Part shown: piece after piece, positions 16,193 through 25,358 of the stretch | How the letters are laid out: each line of letters starts with the position of its first letter | Numbering within the stretch: position 1 is the stretch's first letter | Notes under the pieces: model-generated | Databases searched by the model: none | Told to the model about the DNA's origin: nothing | What the model saw: only the letters and a program-made list of their open reading frames with translations | Source of the DNA: Micromonospora costi | GTDB taxonomy: Bacteria; Actinomycetota; Actinomycetes; Mycobacteriales; Micromonosporaceae | Length of the DNA stretch: 64,000 bases | Assembly: GCF_003626655.1 (NCBI RefSeq) | Contig: NZ_RBAN01000001.1 | Location: 434,001-498,000, forward strand | Direction of reading: 5' to 3' | Made by a program: the position numbers and the translations under genes

Positions 16193-17575
16193 TCAACAGC
16201 GGGGCACGCCCGGGATGTAGCCGCTGTGCCCGGTGAGGACGTACGCGTCGGCGACCCAGCGGTTGGTGCCGATGCGGTTCCAGACGTTGCTGGTGCCGTA
16301 CGGGCCGGAGACCGTGGTGCCGGCCGCCTGGCAGTAGATGCTGACCGTGGCGCCCGCCGCGACGCTGCCGACGACGGGGTAGCCGGTGCCGGGCCCGGAG
16401 CGCACGTTCAGGTTGGCCGAGGAGGTGTTCACGGTGCCGGAGCCGATGCCGGTCACACCGTTCACCAGTTGCATGTAGTAGGTCCAGTTCCAGTTCGGAC
16501 CGGGGTCGGTGTGGGTGGCGCCGGGCACCTCGACGTGCCCGATGACGTGTGCCCGGTCGCGCGGGATGCCGTACTTCGCGGTGAGGCTGCGGGTGAGCGC
16601 GGCGGAGGCGCGGTACATGGCGTCGGTGAACCAGGCGGGGTTGTCGACGTACCCCTCGTGCTCGATCCCGATGGACTGCGTGTTGTAGGTCCAGTTGCCG
16701 GCGTGCCAGGCGATGTCCTTCTCCCGTACGGACTGGGTGACCGCACCGTCGGAGGAGCGGAACGTGTAGTGCGCGCTGACCTGCGCGGCCGGGTTCTGGA
16801 ACCAGCTGATCGAGCCCGCGTAGGAACCCTGGGTCATGTGGATGACCACGTAGTTGACCGGGTGGCTGCCCGGCCGGCTGGCCACCGTGTAGTTGCTGGT
16901 GCTGGCGGGCGCCCACGCCGCCGGCGGATAGTCGGTGCTGAGGATGCCCACGCCGTCGGGCGACGGCGTCCGCTCCAGCGCGCCCCGCTGCGGCACGACC
17001 GCCCGGCCGGCCACGCGCTCACCGCGCTCGGAGGTGAACCCGGTGCGCAGCAGGTCGTAGACGGTGTCCGCGTAGAGCCGGGCGGTGGGCGCCTCGCGTG
17101 CGCCGCCGTACCGGGCCACCGGGCCGTACCAGCGGCCGAGGTCGTCGCGCCCGGTCGCGGTCAGGCCGGCCTGGTCGGCGTACGCGCGCAGCACGGCCGC
17201 CGCGCCGAGCACGTTGGCGGCCGGCTCGGTGCGCAGCGCGGCCGGGGCCAGCCCGGTCAGGGAGGCCGCCTCGTCGAGGGTGCGCGTGTGCACCAGGTGC
17301 ATGAGGCCGTGCCCGCCGGACGCGCTCGGCGTCCCGGCGTGCATGTCCAGCCGCGTCTCGGCATAGCCGATCGCCACGAGCAGGTCACGCGGGACGTCGT
17401 ACCGCGCGGAGGCGGCGTCGAAGGCGGACGCCGGCGGGCCGCCTCCCGCCGGTGCCCGGGACGGGTCGGCGGACGCCGGGGACGCGGCCGCGACCGGTGC
17501 GGACAGGGCCGTGACCAGGGCGAGCAGGCCGCCGAGCGCGAGCCGCGCCCGGCGGGAGGTGGGAGCCGGAATCAT
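16193..17575 (-). CDS. Secreted N-acetylmuramoyl-L-alanine amidase with lysozyme-like N-terminus and SH3b tail
   Basis: 460 residues. The signal peptide (1-~37, RRARLALGGLLALVTALSAP) precedes a lysozyme/transglycosylase-like region (about 50-165; LLVAIGYAETRLDMHAG with a candidate catalytic Glu). An amidase_2/PGRP zinc domain follows (about 225-370): the stretch VNYVVIHMTQGS supplies the first zinc His, with IGIEHEGYVDNP and HVIGHVEVPG further on. A C-terminal SH3b domain (about 380-455) likely binds the wall. Start chosen for AAAGGA seven bases upstream. The amidase cleaves stem peptides from glycan strands. Last gene of a four-gene minus-strand set with MauE-like, Tat and Cys-rich proteins. 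Confidence 0.9.
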   Translation of the reverse strand: MIPAPTSRRARLALGGLLALVTALSAPVAAASPASADPSRAPAGGGPPASAFDAASARYDVPRDLLVAIGYAETRLDMHAGTPSASGGHGLMHLVHTRTLDEAASLTGLAPAALRTEPAANVLGAAAVLRAYADQAGLTATGRDDLGRWYGPVARYGGAREAPTARLYADTVYDLLRTGFTSERGERVAGRAVVPQRGALERTPSPDGVGILSTDYPPAAWAPASTSNYTVASRPGSHPVNYVVIHMTQGSYAGSISWFQNPAAQVSAHYTFRSSDGAVTQSVREKDIAWHAGNWTYNTQSIGIEHEGYVDNPAWFTDAMYRASAALTRSLTAKYGIPRDRAHVIGHVEVPGATHTDPGPNWNWTYYMQLVNGVTGIGSGTVNTSSANLNVRSGPGTGYPVVGSVAAGATVSIYCQAAGTTVSGPYGTSNVWNRIGTNRWVADAYVLTGHSGYIPGVPRC

Positions 17576-17598
17576 CGTGTGTCCTTTCGGCGGGCCGG

Positions 17599-18465
17599 TC
17601 AGGCCGGGACGACGGAGAGGTGCGGACCGGTGGCCGGCGGAGTACCGGCCAGGCTGAGCAGGGTGTGCCCCGTGGCGTCGTCGACGACGGCGACCCGCAC
17701 CGACCCGGGCTCCGCGTCGGTCAACGGCACGGCGAACACCGCGGTCGCCGGTCGGCCCTGGTAGCGCGCGGCGTGCCCCACGAAACGCCAGCCGCCGTCG
17801 TCCCAGTGCTCGCGGATGTCGGACCGCAGCAGCGGCGCGACCCGCCGGTAGGCGTCGCTGAGCTGGAGCTGCTGGACGCTCGCGAGCAGCGGGACACCGG
17901 AGTTGCCGCGCAGCGGGTGGGTGAGCCGGACCCGCAGCTGGCGCAGCGGCAGCAGCCAGGCCCGGTCCAGTTCGGGGGACAGCGCGACGACGGCCGCCAG
18001 CTCGATGAGGAGCACGGCGACGCCGGCCAGCGGTCGCGCCGTGAGTGCCGCCGTCCAGCCGGCGGTGGTCAGTGCCGCGAGGCCGCCGGCCGCCACCAGC
18101 AGGCCCGCGCGGGCGACGCTGCGCCCGGAGACCGGGGTGGCCCGGGCACTCAGGCACCCGCAGGACGAGGTGGGGGCGGCGCGGCGGGCGTAGGTCAGGT
18201 AGGCGAGGAAACCGCCGGCGAGGGCGGTGGCGGCGGCCGCCTCCCAGCGCGGCGTGGGCGGTAGCAGGAGCAGCCCGCCGAGGGCCAGCTCGACGCCGCC
18301 GAGCAGCCGGTACGCGGGCAGCGCCCGGCGCTCCCCGACCAGCCGGACCAGGGCCGACCGGTTGACGGTGGCGGCGGCGTGCCGGTTGAGGAGTTTGACG
18401 CGGGCGGACCAGACCAGCACCGCGCCGACGACCAGCGGTTGCAGCGCCGCGATCATCTCGAGCAT
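17599..18465 (-). CDS. MauE/DoxX-like redox-associated membrane protein
   Basis: 288 residues. The N-terminal ~160 residues form four membrane helices with the motif SSCGC between helices 3 and 4 region, as in MauE-family proteins; MauE is needed to form disulfides in the small subunit of methylamine dehydrogenase. The remaining ~120 residues are a soluble domain (about 175-288) not found in minimal MauE proteins. It sits between the amidase and two exported-protein genes, one with 15 cysteines, so a role in their oxidative folding is inferred. Confidence 0.8.
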   Translation of the reverse strand: MLEMIAALQPLVVGAVLVWSARVKLLNRHAAATVNRSALVRLVGERRALPAYRLLGGVELALGGLLLLPPTPRWEAAAATALAGGFLAYLTYARRAAPTSSCGCLSARATPVSGRSVARAGLLVAAGGLAALTTAGWTAALTARPLAGVAVLLIELAAVVALSPELDRAWLLPLRQLRVRLTHPLRGNSGVPLLASVQQLQLSDAYRRVAPLLRSDIREHWDDGGWRFVGHAARYQGRPATAVFAVPLTDAEPGSVRVAVVDDATGHTLLSLAGTPPATGPHLSVVPA

Positions 18466-18537
18466 GGGTTCTCCCTCCGGTGGTCGGAGTGGGCGACGCC
18501 CCGGCCGGTACGCCGCACGGTCCGGGGCGTCGCGCGG

Positions 18538-19134
18538 TCAGGCGGCGGCGTAGACGGTGGCGATGTCGATCTCGTTGGTGTCCGGGTGCCAGGCGCCGAG
18601 CACCTGGACGTGCCGGCCGACCCGCAGCAGTGACATGTCGCTGACGGCCGGGGTGCCGTTGTAGACAGCGGCGGAGCGGCCCGTCACGACGTGCGCGACG
18701 ATCCGCTGGCCCTTGTGGTCGAGGTGCAGCACGTTGCGGCCGACCGAGGCGATGTGCGCGTGCAGGTTGACGATGTTCACCCAGACGGAGTCGGCGGCGA
18801 GGGTGCCGTCGGGCAGGCGTACGCCTCGTGCGTACAGCCCGTCGCCGACGGCCACCCGGTCGAACGTGGTGGGGTGCAGCTTCCAGATGCTCGTGCCGTC
18901 GGTGATCCGGATCGAGTGCAGGACGGTGTCCGAGCCGGTGACCAGCAGCATGTTCCCGGAGATCTTGCTGATCCGCCCCTCGGCGAAGTTCGGGTCGGGC
19001 ATCCCGGGCTCGACGGCCACCGCGTCGGCGGCGAACGCGGCCTCGGGCGCGAGCGAGCCGAGGCCGGTGGCGCCGACGACACCGCCGAGCGCGGCCGTGG
19101 CGAGCAGTCGGCGGCGGTCCAGGGTCTGGTGCAT
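18538..19134 (-). CDS. Tat-exported small protein of unknown function
   Basis: 198 residues. The N-terminus DRRRLLATAALGGVVGATGL is a good twin-arginine signal. The mature part (about 45-198) is beta-rich with repeated short strands (GRISKISGNMLLVTGSDT, RVAVGDGLYARGVRLPDG, HVQVLGAWHPDTNE), like a small OB- or beta-barrel-type domain; no cysteines and no catalytic motif were seen. Tat export suggests it folds or binds a cofactor in the cytoplasm. It lies between the Cys-rich and MauE-like genes in the same direction. Confidence 0.72.
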   Translation of the reverse strand: MHQTLDRRRLLATAALGGVVGATGLGSLAPEAAFAADAVAVEPGMPDPNFAEGRISKISGNMLLVTGSDTVLHSIRITDGTSIWKLHPTTFDRVAVGDGLYARGVRLPDGTLAADSVWVNIVNLHAHIASVGRNVLHLDHKGQRIVAHVVTGRSAAVYNGTPAVSDMSLLRVGRHVQVLGAWHPDTNEIDIATVYAAA

Positions 19135-19151
19135 GGTGGGGTCCCTCCCGT

Positions 19152-19565
19152 TCAGACGGTGTCGACGGAGCAGGGCCGCAGCCCGGTGGAGAGACTGGCG
19201 ATGACGCTGTACGCCGCGGGCGTCAGGTCGATGATCCGGTTGCTGCCGCAGGCCGAACCGCAGCAGGTGCGCTCGCCGCAGAACAGGTCGGTCTGCGGGC
19301 CGCAGTCGGCGATCGTGGTGCCGATGCGGGCGCCGTTGCAGAGGTTGGTGGTGTAGTGCCGGAAGCCGCAACCGCGCCGGCTCATGCCGGTGATGCCGCA
19401 CGCGTCGGGCCGGGTGATGGCCAGGCACGCGTCCGAGGTGTTCGGCCAGGCGTGCTGGTAGTTGCCGGAGCGGCAGGTGCCGCACGCGCCGCCGCCGGCC
19501 GTGCCGCACGGACCCCAGGCGCTGCCGCAGCAGAACCAGGACACCTCGCCCAGCAGAGCTGCCAT
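19152..19565 (-). CDS. Cysteine-rich protein resembling a double-psi beta-barrel (RlpA/expansin-like) domain
   Basis: 137 residues with 15 cysteines, clustered near the N-terminus (WFCCGSAWGPCG, GACGTC) and towards the C-terminus (FCGERTCCGSACG). The last third reads TTIADCGPQTD ... NRIIDLTPAAYSVIASLSTG, which follows the pattern of RlpA/DPBB domains (a conserved D-x-GP turn, then R-x-IDLSPAAF-x-x-LAxLSxG). GGAAGGAGG lies five bases before the ATG at 19565. No classical signal peptide is visible, which is odd for a disulfide-type protein. First gene of a minus-strand set with Tat, MauE-like and amidase genes. The fold is inferred from pattern only. Confidence 0.7.
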   Translation of the reverse strand: MAALLGEVSWFCCGSAWGPCGTAGGGACGTCRSGNYQHAWPNTSDACLAITRPDACGITGMSRRGCGFRHYTTNLCNGARIGTTIADCGPQTDLFCGERTCCGSACGSNRIIDLTPAAYSVIASLSTGLRPCSVDTV

Positions 19566-21258
<1,693 letters not shown>

Positions 21259-21264
21259 CCGCGA

Positions 21265-21295
21265 CCGGCCGGCCCGGGTTCACCGGGCCGGCCGG
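21265..21295 (+). terminator. Terminator hairpin 1 after the protease gene
   Basis: Perfect 13-bp stem (CCGGCCGGCCCGG and complement) with a 5-base loop, six bases after the protease stop codon. Confidence 0.75.
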
Positions 21296-21313
21296 CTCGC
21301 CGCCCCTGACGAC

Positions 21314-21341
21314 GGCGGGGTGCGGGCCTCCGCACCCCGCC
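21314..21341 (+). terminator. Terminator hairpin 2 after the protease gene
   Basis: Perfect 12-bp stem (GGCGGGGTGCGG and complement) with a 4-base loop, in tandem with the hairpin just upstream. Confidence 0.7.
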
Positions 21342-21427
21342 GCCGCACGTCCGGCCCGCCCCGCACGGCCTGTCGTACCGGCAGGGCAGACTGGCGGCGA
21401 CGACGATCGCGACAACGGGAGCAGGCG

Positions 21428-21727
21428 ATGACGTACGGCTACGTCAACTCGATGAGGACCCGGCCCGGGCAGCGCGACGAGGTGGTGGCCATCCTCCTGG
21501 AGGGTGTCGACGGCCTGCGCGCGGCGGGCTGCCACCTCTACGCGGTCGGCGTGGTCGACGACGACCCCGACCTGATCCGGGTCAGCGAGATCTGGGAGTC
21601 CAGGGAGCACCACGACCGGTCGCTCCAGCTGCCCGAGACGAAGGCCGCCATCGCCCGGGCCATGCCGATGCTCACCGGGGAGTTCGCCAGCCAGGAGATG
21701 ACCGTGGTCGGTGGCCTCGGCGTCTAG
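21428..21727 (+). CDS. Antibiotic-biosynthesis-monooxygenase-like (ABM) small protein
   Basis: 99 residues with the dimeric alpha/beta ferredoxin-like pattern of ABM proteins: a strand with TRPGQRDEV, a long helix LLEGVDGLRAAGC, then IRVSEIWESREHHDRSLQLP. The last element (W-x-S-xx-H..S) is characteristic. ABM proteins act as cofactor-free monooxygenases or small-molecule binders. GGGAG sits upstream of the ATG at 21428. It lies 60 bases before the sigJ promoter, same strand, but probably in a separate transcript. Confidence 0.85.
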   Translation: MTYGYVNSMRTRPGQRDEVVAILLEGVDGLRAAGCHLYAVGVVDDDPDLIRVSEIWESREHHDRSLQLPETKAAIARAMPMLTGEFASQEMTVVGGLGV

Positions 21728-21787
21728 CCCGGTCGGGTCCGTGGCGGCGTCCGGCGGCGCGTCGTGGCGGGTTGACCGGAGGCACGA

Positions 21788-21814
21788 CCTCACAATCCCG
21801 GGTGCGATCTCGTC
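21788..21814 (+). promoter_or_regulatory. Probable SigJ (ECF41) autoregulated promoter
   Basis: CCTCACA (21788-21794), 16-base spacer, CGTC (21811-21814). This matches the ECF41 promoter pattern as I recall it (TGTCACA-N16-CGTC) in spacing and in six of seven -35 bases. It lies 44 bases upstream of the sigJ ATG. Confidence 0.65.
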
Positions 21815-21858
21815 GAGATGATGACGACAGCGCCGAGGCACGGGGAGCCAGCGACACC

Positions 21859-22797
21859 ATGACCACACAGTCCGAGCCGGAAGGCGGCCTGCTCGACCCG
21901 CGTCCGAACGCGGTCATCGGCGAGCGGCGCCGGCTGGTCAACCTCGCGTACCGGCTCCTCGGCTCACTGGCGGAGGCCGAGGACGCCGTACAGGAGACGT
22001 ACGCCCGCTGGTACGCCATGACCCCGCGGCAGCAGGACGCCATCGAGTCTCCCGGCGCCTGGCTGACGACGGTCGCCAGCCGCGTCTGCCTCGACCTGCT
22101 CCGCTCAGCGCGGAGCCGACGGGAGCGCTACGTGGGCGAGTGGCTCCCGGAGCCGCTGCCCGACCACGCGGAGTGGCTCAGCGGGCGGCCGGGCGGCGGC
22201 ACGCCCGATCCTGCCGACCGGGTGACCCTCGACGAGTCGGTCACCATGGCCTTCCTCGTCGTGCTCGAGTCGATGACCCCGGCTGAGCGGGTCGCGTTCA
22301 TCCTGCACGACGTCTTCGGGTACCCCTTCCCGGAAGTGGCCGAGATCGTGGGCCGGACGCCGGCCGCGTGCCGCCAGCTGGCCTCGTCGGCCCGCCGTCG
22401 CATCGCGGCGCCGCGGGTTCCCGCGGCCCCGGTGTCGCGGCACGGCGCCGTGGTCATCAGGCACCTCAAACAGGCGTGGGAGGCGAAGGACGTCAGCGCC
22501 CTCGTCGGTCTGCTGGACCCCGACGCCACCGTGACCGCCGACGGGGGTGGCCTGGCGGCCGCCGCGCTCCATCCGGTGGAGGGCGCCGAGCAGGTGGCAC
22601 GCCATCTGGTCGGCATCGCCTGCCGGGCCACGGGCCTGGCGTTCCTGGAGCGTACGGTCAACGGTCAGCCGGGCCTGGTGGTCCAGCACGAGGGCGTGAC
22701 CTCCGCGGTGCTGGCGTTCGACGTCGTGGGCGACCGGGTCAGGCGCATCTGGGTGATGCGCAACCCGGAGAAGCTCCGGCTCTGGACGGCGTCCTGA
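21859..22797 (+). CDS. sigJ: SigJ-type RNA polymerase sigma factor (ECF41, SnoaL-like C-terminal domain)
   Basis: 312 residues. Sigma region 2 (about 20-85: LVNLAYRLLGSLAEAEDAVQ, then WLTTVASRVCLDLLRSARS) and region 4 (about 130-185: MTPAERVAFILHDVFGYPF) are followed by a SnoaL-like domain (about 200-310). That fused domain, ending in the RIWVMRNPEKL stretch, is the mark of ECF41 factors, which use it to control their own activity instead of an anti-sigma factor. They usually direct nearby oxidoreductase, epimerase or decarboxylase genes; the convergent FAD oxidoreductase carries the same promoter box. Confidence 0.92.
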   Translation: MTTQSEPEGGLLDPRPNAVIGERRRLVNLAYRLLGSLAEAEDAVQETYARWYAMTPRQQDAIESPGAWLTTVASRVCLDLLRSARSRRERYVGEWLPEPLPDHAEWLSGRPGGGTPDPADRVTLDESVTMAFLVVLESMTPAERVAFILHDVFGYPFPEVAEIVGRTPAACRQLASSARRRIAAPRVPAAPVSRHGAVVIRHLKQAWEAKDVSALVGLLDPDATVTADGGGLAAAALHPVEGAEQVARHLVGIACRATGLAFLERTVNGQPGLVVQHEGVTSAVLAFDVVGDRVRRIWVMRNPEKLRLWTAS

Positions 22798-22831
22798 CCG
22801 CCTCTTCCGTGACCGACCCGGCGCGCCGGCC

Positions 22832-22859
22832 GCGGGCGGGCGGATCCCCACCCGCCCGC
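22832..22859. terminator. Bidirectional hairpin between sigJ and the FAD oxidoreductase
   Basis: 9-bp G/C stem (GCGGGCGGG type) with a 10-base loop between convergent stop codons. Confidence 0.55.
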
Positions 22860-22867
22860 CGACCGGA

Positions 22868-24208
22868 CTACCGCGGCCGGATGTTGTGGTTGCCGGTGAA
22901 CAGGTTGGCGGCGTCGTACCGATGCTTCACCGCCACGAGCCGCCGGTAGGTCTCCGGTGGATAGATCGCCGCGACGTCGTCCTCGGCAGCGGTGGCGAGG
23001 AAGTTCGCGTAGGCGCCGTCGACGTGCGGTGCGAGCCTGCCCCAGATCGCATCCAGCGCCGGACGAGCGGCGGCGACGACCGGCTCCGGACCCGCGGTCA
23101 TGGTCACGACCATCAGTTCCGCCCGGCGGTACGCGTAGGCGGTGGCGTCGTCGGGGACCCGGGACACCGCACCGCCGACGCTGCGAACGGCGATGAACGG
23201 CGGCCTCTCCGACGCCCCGACCTCGGCGACGATCCGCAGCACCTCGGCCACTGATTCCTTCCCGACGAACGCGCTCCGGGTGAGGAACCGGATGCCCGGC
23301 GGCGGCGTCGCGCCGTCCACCAGCGTGTCCGCGTAGGGCCTCAGCGCGACGTCGTCGTCCAGCACGGTGCCGAGCCGGCGGATCGGGTCGATGGCGTGGG
23401 CCGCGAGCGCGGGGTCGTCGCCGTCGAAGGCGACGTGGATCTCGACCGGCGCTTCGGGGCCGCCGGCGAGCGGATTGGCGACGTTCGCGATGGAGGTGAG
23501 CGCTTCGGGCGCGGTACGGAGGTGCTCCACCCAGCCCCGCAGCACGCTGCCTGCCTCGGAGGCCGGGAAGGTGATCCTGCCGAAGAAGACGTCCGTCGTC
23601 GGGTGTGCCACGAAGTGGAAGGAGGTGACGATCCCGAAGTTGCCGCCGCCACCGCGGATCGCCCAGAACAGGTCCGGGTTCTCCGCCGCGCTGGCGCGGA
23701 CCAGCGCACCGTCGGCGGTCACCACCTCCACGGCGACCAGGTTGTCCAGGGCCAGGCCGTACTTCCTGACCTTCCAGCCGATGCCACCGGCCAGCGTCAG
23801 CCCGCCGACACCGACGGTCTTGGTGTCGCCCGAGGAGATCGCCAGGCCGTGCGGGGCGAGGACGGTCGCGACCCGACCCCACGTGGCGCCACCGCCGATC
23901 CGCACGAGGTGCCGCTCCTTGTCGACGAGCTCCACGCCCGCGAGCTTGCCGAGGTCGATCACGACGCCGCCGTCGTTCGTGCCGAAGCCCGGAAAGCTGT
24001 GCCCGCCACCTCGTACGGACAGCGCCAGTCCCGCGCCGGCCGCGAACCTGACACCCGCCTGCACGTCGCCGACGCTCTCGGGTCGCAGGATGTAGGCCGG
24101 ACTACCGGACGCGAACACCGCGCTCCGGGCCGATTCGTACTCCCCGGTGCCCGGTTCGATGATGTCGCCGCCGAAGTCGCGGCGAAGCCTTTCCGCCGGT
24201 GAGCTCAT
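22868..24208 (-). CDS. FAD-linked oxidoreductase, berberine-bridge-enzyme type
   Basis: 446 residues. The PCMH-type FAD domain (about 35-210) contains LSVRGGGHSFPGF, whose His corresponds to the covalent FAD-binding histidine of the family, and TLAGGIGWKVRKYGLALDNL in place of the usual cysteine region, so single covalent attachment is likely. The C-terminal berberine-bridge motif YDAANLFTGNHNI is present. Substrate unknown; relatives oxidise sugars, alkaloids or phenols. It converges on sigJ and carries a closely matching promoter box upstream (24250-24277), which makes it a likely SigJ target. Confidence 0.9.
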   Translation of the reverse strand: MSSPAERLRRDFGGDIIEPGTGEYESARSAVFASGSPAYILRPESVGDVQAGVRFAAGAGLALSVRGGGHSFPGFGTNDGGVVIDLGKLAGVELVDKERHLVRIGGGATWGRVATVLAPHGLAISSGDTKTVGVGGLTLAGGIGWKVRKYGLALDNLVAVEVVTADGALVRASAAENPDLFWAIRGGGGNFGIVTSFHFVAHPTTDVFFGRITFPASEAGSVLRGWVEHLRTAPEALTSIANVANPLAGGPEAPVEIHVAFDGDDPALAAHAIDPIRRLGTVLDDDVALRPYADTLVDGATPPPGIRFLTRSAFVGKESVAEVLRIVAEVGASERPPFIAVRSVGGAVSRVPDDATAYAYRRAELMVVTMTAGPEPVVAAARPALDAIWGRLAPHVDGAYANFLATAAEDDVAAIYPPETYRRLVAVKHRYDAANLFTGNHNIRPR

Positions 24209-24249
24209 GGTGTTCCTTCCACGCGAAGAAGTGATCCCTACGTAGAAGT

Positions 24250-24277
24250 GACGAAACGGCCCGGCACAGGTGTGAGG
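24250..24277 (-). promoter_or_regulatory. Probable SigJ-dependent promoter of the FAD oxidoreductase
   Basis: On the minus strand CCTCACA (24271-24277), 17-base spacer, CGTC (24250-24253), 41 bases before the start codon. It shares the 9-mer GACCTCACA with the sigJ promoter; the spacer is one base longer. Confidence 0.55.
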
Positions 24278-24318
24278 TCCGCCGACGGTGAGCTGCGTCT
24301 CTCGCCCGGCCGCCGGTC

Positions 24319-25254
24319 TCAGCCGGCCCGCGCCCGCAACGCCCGGACCGACCAGTCGAGCAACGGCGCCAGGCTGTCGGTCGCCGGCCAGCCGTTGACC
24401 ACCGACAGCAGCCGCAGGTACGTCTCCCGCCGCGGGTCGCCGGCCGCCTCGAGCCGGGCCAGCAGCCGGCGCCGCAACGGGCGGCCGTCCGGGCGGCCGC
24501 AGAGCGCCGCGTACCGGGCCGTGATCGCCGCGACCACGACGTCGGCCGGCGGCGACGCCGGATCGACGCCGGCCGCGAGAGCCGGCCCGGCCTCGGCACG
24601 GACGACCGCCACGGCGTCCGGGCGCACCCCGCCCTCGAGGTCGTGGGCGCGGTCGGCGGCGTACTGCTCGGCCACCTGCCGCATTCGCGCGCGGAAATCC
24701 GGGTCGCGGGCGAGTCGGGCCAGCTCGATCCACGCCTCGACCTGGTCGCCCTCCGGATCGTCCGGCAGCTCCGGGGTCATCGAACGCCGGATGCCGGCGA
24801 ACGCGGGGTCGGCGTCGAGACCGTCGAAGACGGCGTCGAGGAACTCGCCGACGAGTCGCCGCCGTTCCTCCCCGGTGAGCGTGGCCAGCCGGTGCATCAG
24901 TTCCATCTCCTCCACGTCGGGTTCGCGGCGCGCGACCGCCGCCAGCACGGCACGGCGCAGGCGGAGCAGCCGGATCTGCACGGCGAGCGCGTCGGCGTGC
25001 GTCGCCGCGACCTCGGCGAGCGGCACTTCCCGCCGGACCACCCGGCCGATCGTCGGCAGGTCGAGCCCGAGGTCCCGCAGCGTCCGCACGAGGTCCAGGC
25101 GCGCGACCGCGTCGATGCCGTACCGGCGGTGGCCCGCGGGGCTCCGCCCGGCCGGCGGCACGATCCCGCGATCGGCGTAGAACCGGATCGTCTTGACCGT
25201 GAGCCCGGTGCGCCGGGCCAGCTCACCGATCGAGTACCGCGCGTCGCCGTCCAT
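24319..25254 (-). CDS. MerR-family transcriptional regulator
   Basis: 311 residues. The N-terminal MerR winged helix (about 7-75) reads YSIGELARRTGLTVKTIRFY...HRRYGIDAVARLDLVRTLRDLG. A dimerisation helix and a long (~200-residue) helical C-terminal domain of unknown ligand follow; length and pattern fit the TipAS-like or MerR-with-effector subgroup only broadly. The ATG at 25254 lies six bases after a -10 element, so the mRNA is probably leaderless. The promoter has the 19-base spacer typical of MerR-activated genes, which points to autoregulation. Confidence 0.88.
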   Translation of the reverse strand: MDGDARYSIGELARRTGLTVKTIRFYADRGIVPPAGRSPAGHRRYGIDAVARLDLVRTLRDLGLDLPTIGRVVRREVPLAEVAATHADALAVQIRLLRLRRAVLAAVARREPDVEEMELMHRLATLTGEERRRLVGEFLDAVFDGLDADPAFAGIRRSMTPELPDDPEGDQVEAWIELARLARDPDFRARMRQVAEQYAADRAHDLEGGVRPDAVAVVRAEAGPALAAGVDPASPPADVVVAAITARYAALCGRPDGRPLRRRLLARLEAAGDPRRETYLRLLSVVNGWPATDSLAPLLDWSVRALRARAG

Positions 25255-25260
25255 GCCCCC

Positions 25261-25291
25261 ACCCTCGCCTCTCCCCCTACGGGAGATGCAA
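25261..25291 (-). promoter_or_regulatory. MerR-type promoter with 19-base spacer and internal palindrome
   Basis: Minus strand: -35 TTGCAT (25286-25291), 19-base spacer holding CTCCC-GTAGG-GGGAG (25271-25285), -10 GAGGGT (25261-25266), then six bases to the ATG at 25254. Confidence 0.65.
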
Positions 25292-25298
25292 GCCGCCG

Positions 25299-25341
25299 GT
25301 CGGCGGCCCACCCCACGAGCATCGCGGAGCGGGCCGCCGAC
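25299..25341 (-). terminator. Hairpin after the SDR gene
   Basis: 11-bp perfect inverted repeat GTCGGCGGCCC / GGGCCGCCGAC around a 21-base loop, 18 bases beyond the SDR stop codon. Confidence 0.45.
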
Positions 25342-25358
25342 GGCTGTCCGACCCCGGC

